Assembly (NCBI GenBank): GCA_020161935.1
Contig: JAIUNI010000015.1
Location: forward strand, 1 to 64,000
Direction: 5' to 3'
Source: Chloroflexota bacterium
Lineage (GTDB): Bacteria; Chloroflexota; Anaerolineae; Aggregatilineales; Phototrophicaceae
Length of the DNA stretch: 64,000 nucleotides
The notes below the pieces were generated by a model. That model made no database searches and was not told the DNA's origin. It saw only the letters and a program-made list of their open reading frames with translations. This document shows, piece by piece, positions 16,183 to 24,386 of the stretch. A program made the position numbers and the translations under genes. The first letter of the stretch is position 1. Each line of letters starts with the position of its first letter.

Positions 16183-17487
16183 TTACTGCTGCTTCGCCTT
16201 TTCCTGCCGCGCGAGGTCGAGGTTGCTCTTCGCATCGGCGTGGTCGGGTTTGAGGCGCAGGGTGGCTTCGTAGTCGGCGATGGCGTGATCGAAATCGGCC
16301 TGCATGAAGTAGGCGTTGGCGCGGTTGAAGTAGACACCGGGGAACCCCGGATTGAGGCGGATGGTTTCGGTGTAATCGGCAATGGCCGCCGCGTAATTCT
16401 CCTGATTATAGTGGCTCAGGCCGCGATTGTAGTACCCCTCGGCGTACTGCGGATTGAGGCGGATCGCCTCGTCGTAGTCGGCGACTGCCGCCGCGTAGTC
16501 GCCCTGCTCATCGAGGGCGTTGGCGCGATTGTTATAGGCCAGCACGAACGACGGATTGAGGCGGATGGCTTCGGTGTAGTCGCTAATCGCCCCCGCGAAG
16601 TCGCCCTGACGGCGGCGGGCGAGGCCGCGGTTGTTGTAGGCTTCGGTGTAGTTCGGGTTGAGGCGGATGGCTTCGTCATAATCTCCCAGCGCACCAGCCG
16701 CGTCGCCCTGCGTATAGCGCACATGCCCACGGTTGTAGTAGGCATCCGGCAGCGTAGGACGGACGTGGATGGCGGCATCAAAGTCGGCACGGGCGTGTTC
16801 ATGGTCGCGCTGGCGGTAGTAGGCGAGGCCACGATTGTTGTAAGCCTCGGCGTAGTCGGGGTTCAACCGCAGCGCTTCGGTGTAGTCGGCAATCTTACCG
16901 TCAAGGTCATTCCGTTCGCGACTGAAGCCGCGTTCAAACCACGCCTCGGCGCTCAGGCTTTGCTCGGTGACAGCGGGCTGCCCATCTGCGGTAGCCTTGG
17001 CCCCGACAACAGCGGGTTGGTCGGCGGCGGGTGTGGGGTGCAGCAGCACATCCAGCGGTTGGCTGAGGAAGCGGGTACGCAGGCGGTTCATAGCTTCCTC
17101 GAAGTAGGCAGTCGGCACTTCGAGGGCGTTGTAGGCTGGCAGCGCGGCCAGTTTGCCGGTGAGGAACTTTTGCACGTTGGCATAGTTGAAGTTGTCGAAC
17201 ATCAGCGGGACGATGTTGCGTTTGTGGTCGAAGGCGTATTCGATCTCGCGGCGCAGCCAGTCGGCGGGTTCGGCGCAGCGTTCGAGTGCGCTGGGCGTGA
17301 GGACGAGAACAAAGTGGGCGCGGGCGGCGATCTGATTGAGAATGATGCGCTCGAACGAACCGGCATCAATCGACTCGACATCAAGGAAGCAGTCGTAACC
17401 GTGGGCGGTGAGGTGCTGGTAAACGGCGCGCGCCATGAAGGTGTTGGTGCGGCGGTAGCTGATGAAGACGGTTTTCTCGACCTGCAT
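16183..17487 (-). CDS. TIR domain - TPR repeat protein
   Basis: A 434-residue cytosolic protein. The TIR domain (about 5-135) begins KTVFISYRR (box 1), has DCFLDVESIDAG, and carries the probable NADase glutamate in the W-L-R-R-E-I-E segment around 80, followed by RNIVPLMFDN. A linker rich in Ala and Pro follows. Seven consecutive TPR units of about 34 residues fill 185-430, each with the A-x-x-Y-N-N-R-G and A-I-x-D-Y-x-E-A-I-R-L-N-P pattern. TIR domains may cleave NAD or act as adaptors; TPRs usually bind other proteins. The unit-to-unit similarity suggests recent expansion. No Thoeris, CBASS or other defence partner lies beside it, so a defence role is only possible. Confidence 0.85.
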   Translation of the reverse strand: MQVEKTVFISYRRTNTFMARAVYQHLTAHGYDCFLDVESIDAGSFERIILNQIAARAHFVLVLTPSALERCAEPADWLRREIEYAFDHKRNIVPLMFDNFNYANVQKFLTGKLAALPAYNALEVPTAYFEEAMNRLRTRFLSQPLDVLLHPTPAADQPAVVGAKATADGQPAVTEQSLSAEAWFERGFSRERNDLDGKIADYTEALRLNPDYAEAYNNRGLAYYRQRDHEHARADFDAAIHVRPTLPDAYYNRGHVRYTQGDAAGALGDYDEAIRLNPNYTEAYNNRGLARRRQGDFAGAISDYTEAIRLNPSFVLAYNNRANALDEQGDYAAAVADYDEAIRLNPQYAEGYYNRGLSHYNQENYAAAIADYTETIRLNPGFPGVYFNRANAYFMQADFDHAIADYEATLRLKPDHADAKSNLDLARQEKAKQQ

Positions 17488-17561
17488 GTGGGCGGCCTCT
17501 GCGGTTGTGGATGGCGTATCGTTTTATTATGGGCGGTGGCGAGGGGAGAGTCAAACCTGTG

Positions 17562-17567
17562 TATAAT
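17562..17567 (+). promoter_or_regulatory. Possible -10 box of the antitoxin-toxin pair
   Basis: TATAAT lies 30 bases before the antitoxin ATG. No good -35 hexamer is seen 16-19 bases upstream. Confidence 0.35.
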
Positions 17568-17596
17568 GAAGCGAAGTTGTATGAGGCTATACGCAC

Positions 17597-17839
17597 ATGA
17601 TGAACATTACCCTTCAACTCCCTGACGAACTCGTTAAGCAAGCGCAAGCCGCTGGTATTCTGACGGATGATCAAGTGGCTAACCTGTTGCAAACTGAACT
17701 TGAACGCCGCCAGCGGCAGAATCGGTTCTTTGCGGATGTAGAAGCACTTCGTAGCTTACAACCGACTATGACAGAAGCGGAAATTGAAGCAGAGATGCAA
17801 GCGTATAAGCAAGAACGCGCTGCTAATCGTCGTAAATAG
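17597..17839 (+). CDS. Probable antitoxin of a PIN-domain pair
   Basis: An 80-residue protein with an N-terminal strand, NITLQLPDELVKQAQAAG, as in ribbon-helix-helix or related antitoxins, and a charged helical C-terminus (EAEIEAEMQAYKQERAANRRK) that would wrap a toxin. It ends five bases before the PIN toxin gene, the usual order of a type II module. Two ATG codons occur in tandem at 17597 and 17600. Probably represses its own promoter, as in the family; no operator palindrome was identified. Confidence 0.7.
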   Translation: MMNITLQLPDELVKQAQAAGILTDDQVANLLQTELERRQRQNRFFADVEALRSLQPTMTEAEIEAEMQAYKQERAANRRK

Positions 17840-17844
17840 ATATT

Positions 17845-18255
17845 ATGCGTTTTGTCGTTGACACCAATATTCTCATTTCGGCATTTTTCTGGGGCGGAGT
17901 GCCGGGACAGGTACTTGAAGTTGGAAAACGCAGCCTTTCCACACTTGTCACCAGCGAAGATTTGCTAGCTGAACTGCTCGATGTGCTAGAACGCGATAAG
18001 TTTTCTGAAAGACTACGTTTCATCAATTTGACACCTACCGAGTTCCTAAGAAATTATCGTGAGTTAGTGGATATTGTGCCTGTCGAGCCGCTTCCGCAAC
18101 CGGTTTGTGATGACCCTGATGATGATGCAATATTGGCATGTGCTGTAAGCGGCGAAGCCGATTATATTGTTTCTGGTGATGATGATCTTCTACGGTTAGT
18201 GATGTATGAAAATATCCCCATCGTAAAACCGGCACAATTTTTAAGCCTAATCTAG
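17845..18255 (+). CDS. PIN-domain toxin, VapC-like family
   Basis: A 136-residue PIN ribonuclease of the putative-toxin PIN family. Acidic active-site residues are readable: Asp6 in FVVDTNIL, Glu43 in DLLAELLDVL, Asp94 in DPDDDAILACA, and Asp112 or Asp113 in SGDDDLL. The IPIVKPAQFL end strand is standard. It would cleave RNA when released from the upstream antitoxin. Codon use is less GC-rich than surrounding genes, compatible with transfer. Confidence 0.85.
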   Translation: MRFVVDTNILISAFFWGGVPGQVLEVGKRSLSTLVTSEDLLAELLDVLERDKFSERLRFINLTPTEFLRNYRELVDIVPVEPLPQPVCDDPDDDAILACAVSGEADYIVSGDDDLLRLVMYENIPIVKPAQFLSLI

Positions 18256-18523
18256 CCATCGCCCTTATCCCCCAAAAACTTTTGCCCTCGCCCAAGCCTA
18301 CTACGAATAAGCCGATGCCGACTGCTGCTATCTCACAGATGCGCGATTGCACATCTATATGGTTAAAATGGGGTTATAGGTAAGAGTGACCTCAAACCCT
18401 CACTTCCAGACTGGAAGGTGCATTGGCGGTCATGAGGCTTTATAATGAGCCGCATTATTAAAGAACCTGTTCGATGATTAAGCATGAATAACAGGGTGTC
18501 CGTACATTTAAAAGGAAACCATT

Positions 18524-19774
18524 ATGAACAATAGGCGGGTTGTGGTGACCGGACTCGGCGTGATTAGCCCGCTGGGTAACACGGTTGCCGACACATGGAC
18601 GAACGCCTTGGCGGGTAAAAGCGGGATCGACTGCCTGACGGGCATCAACGACATTGACGGCAACGTGCGCGTGGCGGGTATCGTGAAAGACTTCGACGCG
18701 GTGGCGCGTTTCGGTGCGCGTGAGGCGCGGCGCTTGGATAAGGCCAGCCAGTTCGGGATGGCGGCAGCCGAGCAAGCACTGACTGACAGCGGCTTGCAGA
18801 TCACCGAGGAGAATATGTATGACGTGGGCTGTTTGATCGGCACCTGCGTCGGCGGTATCGAGTCGATGGTGGATGCGACAGTGGACTTCGAGGAACGCGG
18901 GCAGCGCGGTGTGAGTCCGCTGGCGATTCCGCGTATCCTCGTAGACAGCCCATCGGGGCGCGTGTCGATGATGCACAACCTGCGCGGCCCGAACTACGCG
19001 ATTGTCTCGGCCTGCGCGACCGGCAACAACAGCATCGGCGAAGCGGCGGATATGATCCGGTTGAGACGGGTGAAGGCTATGCTGGCGGGTTCGAGTGAGG
19101 CCACCCTCATCCCGATGGTGCTGGCAGGCTTCGATAATATGAAGGCGCTGGCGCATTACACCGGCGGCGACCCGACATTGATCTCCCGCCCGTTCGACAG
19201 CGAACGCAGCGGTTTCGTGGCGGGTGAAGGCGCGGCCATCCTGATGCTGGAAGATTTGGATTACGCGCTGGAACGCGGCGCACGGATATACGCCGAAATT
19301 TCGGGCTACGGGCATACGTCGGATGCCTACCACATCACCGCCCCGCGTGAGGACGGTGTCGCGGCAGCGGAAGCCATGAAGCGGGCGCTGAAGGACGCGG
19401 AGTTGAAGGTCGAGGATATTGATTACGTCAACGCGCACGGCACCAGCACCCAACTGAACGACAAGAGCGAAACGACCGCGATCAAGCTGGCGCTGGGCGA
19501 CCACGCCTACAAAATCCCCATTAGCTCGACCAAATCAATGACCGGACACATGCTCGGCGCGGCAGGGGCGATTGAGGCACTGTTCTCGATTCTCGCCATC
19601 CGCGATGGGCAAATTCCGCCGACCATCAACCTTGATAACCCTGATCCCGATTGTGACCTCGACTACACGCCGAATGTCGCCCGCAAACATGCGGTCAAAC
19701 ATGCCATGAGCAACTCGTTCGGCTTCGGCGGGCATAACACGGTGCTGATCGTCAGCGAGTACGAAAAGGCGTAG
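18524..19774 (+). CDS. fabF: Beta-ketoacyl-ACP synthase II
   Basis: A 416-residue condensing enzyme of fatty-acid elongation, adding malonyl-ACP units to acyl-ACP in the cytosol. The Cys-His-His site is complete: Cys164 in SACATG, His305 in NAHGTST, His342 in MTGHMLG, with the Lys in STKSMTG. Length and spacing equal typical FabF. ATG 18524 follows AAAAGGAAACC. The rest of the fatty-acid cluster is not here; instead a hotdog thioesterase follows after five bases, then a HIT protein and a membrane protein in an overlapping chain, so this is probably one operon. Confidence 0.93.
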   Translation: MNNRRVVVTGLGVISPLGNTVADTWTNALAGKSGIDCLTGINDIDGNVRVAGIVKDFDAVARFGAREARRLDKASQFGMAAAEQALTDSGLQITEENMYDVGCLIGTCVGGIESMVDATVDFEERGQRGVSPLAIPRILVDSPSGRVSMMHNLRGPNYAIVSACATGNNSIGEAADMIRLRRVKAMLAGSSEATLIPMVLAGFDNMKALAHYTGGDPTLISRPFDSERSGFVAGEGAAILMLEDLDYALERGARIYAEISGYGHTSDAYHITAPREDGVAAAEAMKRALKDAELKVEDIDYVNAHGTSTQLNDKSETTAIKLALGDHAYKIPISSTKSMTGHMLGAAGAIEALFSILAIRDGQIPPTINLDNPDPDCDLDYTPNVARKHAVKHAMSNSFGFGGHNTVLIVSEYEKA

Positions 19775-19779
19775 GCACA

Positions 19780-20223
19780 ATGACGAATGGATTAGACGCG
19801 CTGCGCCCACTGATTGGTCAAACGACAGCCAACAGTCCCTCACCGCTGGGGCGCTGGCTAAATGGCACGCTGCAAGAAGTCGGCGAGAACGGCATCAAAA
19901 TCGCTTACGTCGTGCGGGCGGAGATGACGAATCCAGTGGGGATTTTGCACGGCGGTATGGTGGCGACCCTGCTCGATGACATCATGGGTATGACGATTAT
20001 GGTGAAGTACAGCGCGGATTTGTCGGGTTATTTTTTCTCGACGGTGAATTTGCATGTCGATTACCTCGCCAGCGCCCGTGAAGGGGCAACCGTCATCGCC
20101 AGCTCGAACATCACCAAGGCCGGTAACAAGATTATGAACGCCGAAGGTTGGCTGCACGACAGCGGTGGCAAGCTGCTGGCGCACAGTACGTCGAACCTGC
20201 TTAAGGTTGAGATACGGGCGTAG
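19780..20223 (+). CDS. PaaI-type hotdog thioesterase
   Basis: A 147-residue acyl-CoA or acyl-ACP thioesterase of the PaaI group. The signature NPVGILHGGMVATLLDDIMG (about 51-70) holds the active-site region with the catalytic Asp on the long helix. The YLASAREG and GWLHDSGGKLLA segments are the later strands. It starts five bases after fabF, pointing to a linked role in fatty-acyl turnover. Substrate unknown. Confidence 0.85.
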   Translation: MTNGLDALRPLIGQTTANSPSPLGRWLNGTLQEVGENGIKIAYVVRAEMTNPVGILHGGMVATLLDDIMGMTIMVKYSADLSGYFFSTVNLHVDYLASAREGATVIASSNITKAGNKIMNAEGWLHDSGGKLLAHSTSNLLKVEIRA

Positions 20224-20597
20224 TGCGTATTCAACGGCTGCTATTTAAGGTAGCGCGTTCACCCATCGCCACCTTTTTCATTGGATGGGTATTTGCACAT
20301 ATGAGCTTTGCTATTCCGGTCAACCGTCTGCGCGAAACCGAGCGGTTATTGGCCTTTTACCACCCGCAGCCGAGCTACCCGCTGCACATTTTGATCGTGC
20401 CGAAGAAGGCGATTCCTTCCGTCATGCACGTTACCGGAGCCGATGCAGGATTTATGGTTGACCTCATGCAAACAGTGCAAAGTTTAGTGAGCGAATTGCA
20501 GTTGGAAGCGCGGGGCTACCGTTTAATCGTCAATGGTGGCGAGTATCAAGATGTGCCGCAGCTTCACTTCCATTTAATATCGGAGCATGATGGGTAA
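20223..20597 (+). CDS. HIT domain protein
   Basis: A 124-residue histidine-triad nucleotide-binding protein. The motif is visible as PQLHFHLIS, matching Q-x-H-x-H-(L/I)-I/L. The LHILIVPKKAIPSV segment and YRLIVNGGEYQDVPQLH are typical of HIT hydrolases. The N-terminal 40 residues include a hydrophobic stretch (PIATFFIGWVFAHMSFAI), unusual for HIT proteins, perhaps membrane-associated. GTG 20223 overlaps the previous stop (TAGTG), showing translational coupling. Confidence 0.8.
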   Translation: MRIQRLLFKVARSPIATFFIGWVFAHMSFAIPVNRLRETERLLAFYHPQPSYPLHILIVPKKAIPSVMHVTGADAGFMVDLMQTVQSLVSELQLEARGYRLIVNGGEYQDVPQLHFHLISEHDG

Positions 20598-21084
20598 GTT
20601 TCTTTCGACACGCAAACGGCGCATGTTTGCGGGCATACTGGCAGCGGTGGTGATGGTAGTCGGTATCGTCGGGCTGTTGTGGGCGACCAACGTGTTCGGC
20701 TGGCGGGCGTGGCGCTTGCAAGAGGTGGAGGCGTTCATCGGTGCGCCGCTGCCGGAAGGCGCGATGGACAAGCAGTTCACCACCCGTACCTCACCGGCTC
20801 GTATCGTGTGGTTGAGATTTGCCATGGGTCCATATGACACTGAATCGTTAGATGCTTTTGTAGCGGCGATGGGCAGCCCACCGCTCAAATTTGGTTTCAC
20901 CCCGTTCCCCGCCCCGAACCCCCAAGAAGCCGAGATCGCCCTATGGTGGTCGCCCGGTATCAGCGACAGCGCTCGCGGCACCTATTGGAACACTGGTAGC
21001 AAGATTATTGAGATCCATGCTAACCGCAGCGACAGCAGTGGATTTTGGGTTTGTGTAAGGGCATATGCGCTCGGAAGCGGCTAA
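20587..21084 (+). CDS. Single-pass membrane protein of unknown function
   Basis: A 165-residue protein with a basic start (KFLSTRKRRMF) and one membrane helix, AGILAAVVMVVGIVGLLWAT, at about 15-34; the rest is probably outside. No family is recognised. Two ATG codons occur in tandem at 20587 and 20590, both inside the end of the HIT gene, so it is the last member of the overlapping fabF chain. Confidence 0.65.
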   Translation: MMGKFLSTRKRRMFAGILAAVVMVVGIVGLLWATNVFGWRAWRLQEVEAFIGAPLPEGAMDKQFTTRTSPARIVWLRFAMGPYDTESLDAFVAAMGSPPLKFGFTPFPAPNPQEAEIALWWSPGISDSARGTYWNTGSKIIEIHANRSDSSGFWVCVRAYALGSG

Positions 21085-21174
21085 AATTTACGCAAAATTC
21101 GTCTTTGAATTAAGAAAATTACAATTTTGCCACAAAATTTACGCTTATTTCACAGCAATATTAAGTTTTCGTCA

Positions 21175-21180
21175 TATAAT
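21175..21180 (+). promoter_or_regulatory. Possible -10 box of the small secreted protein gene
   Basis: A perfect TATAAT in an AT-rich stretch 42 bases before the ATG. The -35 region is poor. Confidence 0.4.
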
Positions 21181-21222
21181 GAATTTAAGTTGAAAACAAG
21201 ATAAATGTGAAAAGGTGTAACA

Positions 21223-21423
21223 ATGAAGTCACTCAAGAAGCATATAGTTATTCTGGCAACTGCCGCCCTGATGGTCGCCGGTACGGTTGTTCCCGCGATG
21301 GCACAGGATACCACTAGCCCTGCACCGGTTAGTGAAAACACCATCACGATAACAGTGAATTTGGGTGACTTTGGGCCCGTTACCTTGTTGTCGATCCCGG
21401 TACGCTGTGGCAATAGCTGCTAG
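21223..21423 (+). CDS. Very small secreted protein
   Basis: A 66-residue protein with a complete signal peptide: MKSLKKH, a hydrophobic core IVILATAALMVAGTV, then VPAMAQD with an AxA site. The mature peptide would be only about 38 residues, with a Thr/Ile-rich strand (NTITITVNLGDFGPVTLL) and a C-terminal CGNSC pair that could form a disulfide loop. AAAAGGTG precedes ATG 21223. No family is recognised. It has its own promoter region and lies between an operon and a sensor kinase. Confidence 0.6.
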   Translation: MKSLKKHIVILATAALMVAGTVVPAMAQDTTSPAPVSENTITITVNLGDFGPVTLLSIPVRCGNSC

Positions 21424-21653
21424 GCTTGAACGCGAAACCTGTTTCAAATGAAAGGGCTTTTCTGCCAAAGATTAGCCCTTACTCAGCAATACCGCACCGA
21501 TCTGCTGTTCGCCAAGATACCGCTTCGCAATACTTCATACGCTTCATCTATTGACCAGCATTTTATAGCAAAACCTATGTTATATTCTGCGCCATCTCAT
21601 CAGGAGAAATTTGCGCTTATCTATCGGTTGCACCGGAAACGTCACTGAACGAT

Positions 21654-23495
21654 ATGTCAAACGCATTGCAAGAACGCGAGATCGCACTTCAACGTGCCTC
21701 GACCTCCGAAGAAAAACTAACTGCCCTTAATCTGCTGGCGGAAGCGTTGTGTGAAGTCGATCCTCAACGCTCGCTCACCTTTTGCGAGGAAGCCTACCAG
21801 CTTGCGCGGCAGTTGGGCGACCCCGAAAACGCGGTGGTCGCGCTGCTGAACCGCGCATGGGCAGAATATTGCAAGGCAGACTACAGCAGTTCGTTCATGA
21901 GTGTACAGGAAGGGCTGCGGCAGGCACGCACTCACCACTTTGATGTGCAGGAGTTCGACGCGCTCACTATCCTCGGCAACAATTACATCATCATCGGCAA
22001 CCGCGCTGACGCACTGCAATGCTTCACCGAGGCGCTGACGATCAGCAAGCGGTTAGAAAACCCGCGCCGCATGGCGACCGCGCTTAGTAACATCGGGCAA
22101 GAATACAGCAAGATTGGCGACTATAAGGAAGCGCTGAACCACTATTTTCAGGCGCTCGACATTATGCGCTCAACGAGCGGGCAGCCAATTGTGCTCGTCA
22201 ATATCCTGCTGAATATCACCGAGAACATGAACAGCCTGCAACTCTCGGATGAGGCCATCACCTTCGCGCTCGACAGCCTGCAAATAGCCCAGCGTGAGAA
22301 TTATGTCGTCGGCGAGGCTATGTCGCTGCTGAATTTGGGTAACGCCTATAACACCAAAGGCGATGCCACCAACGCGGAGATGTATTACGAACAAGCCCTA
22401 GCGCGTATTCATGAAGCGAATGCCCCGATTTATGAAGGGTCGATCCTGCAAGACCGCGCCTTATTCCTGCTGGCACAGGGCAATACGGCGGGCGCACTCA
22501 CGAATTTGCTGCACGCCCTCGATATTCTAAAAGGGTTGGATGCCAAGCCTGAGATGGCTGACGCACACCAACACCTCGCGCGGGTTTACCAGCAGATGGG
22601 CGACTTCGCCGCCGCGTTTAACCAGCTTGAACACTATCAGGAACTGCACGAACAGGTCTTCAACGAACAGGCCGACAACCGCCAGAAGACCCTTCAGGCG
22701 CTTTACGAGGTCGAAAAGGCGCGGCTGGAAGCTGAGACCCAGTTCAACCAAAACCTGCGCCTGCAAAACGAAATTCAGCAAAGCGAGAAGATTATCGCCG
22801 AACTGGATGCGTATGCGGATAATGTCGCCCATGATTTACGCAACCCGATTGGCGTGATCGTCGGGTTCGGCGGGCTGATAGAAATGAACCTTGAAAACAC
22901 GCTCGATGAAGACAACCTGAGCCACCTCAAAAATCTGCTGGCAGCGGCGGACAAGATGAACGATATTGTCGAAGCCCTGCTGACACTGGCGCGCACGCGG
23001 CAGGAGGCGATTATGCCGCAGGTCGTCAATATGCCGCAGGTGTTGGATGAGGCTTTGGCACGGGTGCAGCCCTTCGCGACCAAGCGCGGCGCACGTATCG
23101 TGGTCGAAGGCACGCTGCCGAACGCGATGGGCAACGACTCGTGGTTGGAAGAAGCCTTCGTCAATTACATCAATAACGCCATCAAGTACGGTGGTACGCC
23201 GCCGGTCGTCACCATCAGCGCGGCGGCGGAGGCCAACGGCTTCATCCGCTACCGCGTACACGATAATGGGCAGGGCGTGGATGCCGAAGCGCAGCGGCTG
23301 CTGTTCCGCAAGTTCGAACGCTTGGGCCAGCACAAGATCGAAGGTCATGGTTTGGGGCTAACCATCGTCAAGAATATTGTGGAAAAACTCGGTGGTCAGA
23401 TCGAGGTGGAAAGCAGCGGCATCCCCGGCGAAGGCAGCACCTTCAGCTTTACCCTGCGCGCACCGAATACAACCGCAGACCCCTATCAGCCGTAA
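21654..23495 (+). CDS. TPR-containing soluble histidine kinase
   Basis: A 613-residue cytosolic sensor. About ten TPR-like helical pairs fill residues 1-340. A coiled-coil stretch rich in Glu/Gln (about 340-385) leads into HisKA, with the phospho-accepting His393 in NVAHDLRNP. The ATPase domain has the N box NYINNAIKYGG near 500, the G1 box DNGQGVDAE, the F box LFRKFER, and HGLGLTIVKNIVEKLGG. No membrane segment or receiver domain is present, so its partner regulator is coded elsewhere. TPRs probably sense a protein or peptide partner. The 66-residue secreted peptide gene directly upstream is a conceivable but unproven partner. Confidence 0.88.
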   Translation: MSNALQEREIALQRASTSEEKLTALNLLAEALCEVDPQRSLTFCEEAYQLARQLGDPENAVVALLNRAWAEYCKADYSSSFMSVQEGLRQARTHHFDVQEFDALTILGNNYIIIGNRADALQCFTEALTISKRLENPRRMATALSNIGQEYSKIGDYKEALNHYFQALDIMRSTSGQPIVLVNILLNITENMNSLQLSDEAITFALDSLQIAQRENYVVGEAMSLLNLGNAYNTKGDATNAEMYYEQALARIHEANAPIYEGSILQDRALFLLAQGNTAGALTNLLHALDILKGLDAKPEMADAHQHLARVYQQMGDFAAAFNQLEHYQELHEQVFNEQADNRQKTLQALYEVEKARLEAETQFNQNLRLQNEIQQSEKIIAELDAYADNVAHDLRNPIGVIVGFGGLIEMNLENTLDEDNLSHLKNLLAAADKMNDIVEALLTLARTRQEAIMPQVVNMPQVLDEALARVQPFATKRGARIVVEGTLPNAMGNDSWLEEAFVNYINNAIKYGGTPPVVTISAAAEANGFIRYRVHDNGQGVDAEAQRLLFRKFERLGQHKIEGHGLGLTIVKNIVEKLGGQIEVESSGIPGEGSTFSFTLRAPNTTADPYQP

Positions 23496-23613
23496 AAACC
23501 ACTCCGTAAAATCTGCATCAGAATTGAACAGCGCCTGTAGACTGTGCTAAAAATTCGTGTATGATATTAGGGTGGTATTTGTTTTATCGTGATGGATTTG
23601 AGGTAGCGACCCC

Positions 23614-23955
23614 ATGCCCTTGTATACTTATCGCCGTGAAGATGGCACGACATTCGACATCAAACAAAGTTTCTCGGACGCTGCGCTGACGGTTGACCCG
23701 CAAACCGGTCAAAATGTGGTGCGCGTGGTACACGCTGCGGGTATCGTATTCAAAGGCTCCGGTTTTTACGTCAACGATAGCAAGTCCGGCAGCCGCAACA
23801 GCGCGACCAGCCCGGTGAAGACTAAAGACGATGCCGCCAAGCCGGAGGCCGCAAAGACCGAGACACCGGCAGCCAGCACCGAGAGCAGCACGACAACCCC
23901 GGCTCCCAAAGCCGAAGCGAAGACCGAAGCCAAAAGTAAACCAGCCGCCGACTAA
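23614..23955 (+). CDS. FmdB-like protein lacking zinc cysteines
   Basis: A 113-residue protein. It begins MPLYTYRREDGTTFDIKQSF and continues to VFKGSGFYVNDS, the frame of FmdB-type zinc ribbons, which normally begin MPxYxYxCxxCG and end GSGFYxTD. There is no cysteine anywhere, so the zinc ribbon is lost. The C-terminal half (about 70-113) is a low-complexity Ala/Lys/Thr/Glu/Pro tail. GAGGTAGCGACCCC precedes the ATG. Function unknown; FmdB relatives are often linked to transcription or transport regulation. Confidence 0.7.
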   Translation: MPLYTYRREDGTTFDIKQSFSDAALTVDPQTGQNVVRVVHAAGIVFKGSGFYVNDSKSGSRNSATSPVKTKDDAAKPEAAKTETPAASTESSTTTPAPKAEAKTEAKSKPAAD

Positions 23956-23993
23956 ACACGGTTTGGCTGGCAACAATTGATGACGAAAATGAA

Positions 23994-24017
23994 AACGCCC
24001 GCACTGATGCAGGCGTT
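23994..24017. terminator. Bidirectional terminator
   Basis: AACGCC and GGCGTT with additional GCA/TGC pairs form a hairpin between convergent genes ending at 23955 and 24045. T-rich sequence follows on the plus side and AAAA precedes it. Confidence 0.65.
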
Positions 24018-24044
24018 TCTGTTTCGTTTTGCTGGCGACAGGCA

Positions 24045-24371
24045 TTAGAACTGGAAGTCACCGGTGACGCGAACGACCTTTTGCTCGTAGTTGCTGACGA
24101 AATCCATCAGCCGTTCGTGCAGACGCTTCCAATCGCTGCTGCGGAGGATACCACGCATGGTATCCAGATCATCGACTAAGCCTTCGGTCAAAATCTGCGA
24201 CTGTTTATCTTGGCTGTAGGCGGTGTACCATGCCCCCGTTGGTTCCATGCCCATACGGGTGATGCCCGGAACCCATTCGCGCACCACGAACTCGAAGTAT
24301 TCTTGTTCGCGCTCCTGTTTAATATCCCAACGCATCAGCAGCTTAACGTTGTCTTTGCCTAACGATGCCAT
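24045..24371 (-). CDS. Conserved small protein, possible dimeric alpha/beta barrel
   Basis: A 108-residue cytosolic protein: KLLMRWDIKQEREQEYFEFVVREWVPGITRMG, a tract like the first strand and helix of ABM or NIPSNAP-type ferredoxin folds, then TGAWYTAYSQ and MRGILRSSDWKRLHERLMDFVS. Family assignment is tentative. It lies 15 bases after the MBL-fold gene on the same strand, so they are likely co-transcribed. Confidence 0.6.
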   Translation of the reverse strand: MASLGKDNVKLLMRWDIKQEREQEYFEFVVREWVPGITRMGMEPTGAWYTAYSQDKQSQILTEGLVDDLDTMRGILRSSDWKRLHERLMDFVSNYEQKVVRVTGDFQF

Positions 24372-24386
24372 AGCCTTTTATGCTCC

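Noticed and set aside
16240..17625. A 461-codon plus-strand frame opposite the TIR-TPR gene
   Set aside because: It is the antisense shadow of regular TPR codons, with no start signal and no recognised domain.
18276..18400. A frame behind the PIN toxin reading FALAQAYYE then a stop and further codons
   Set aside because: Too short and broken to assign to a gene; may be a remnant but no family was recognised.
18404..18425. CTTCCAG/CTGGAAG hairpin before fabF
   Set aside because: Short stem without a T-run and no fitting leader; could not be called a terminator or operator.
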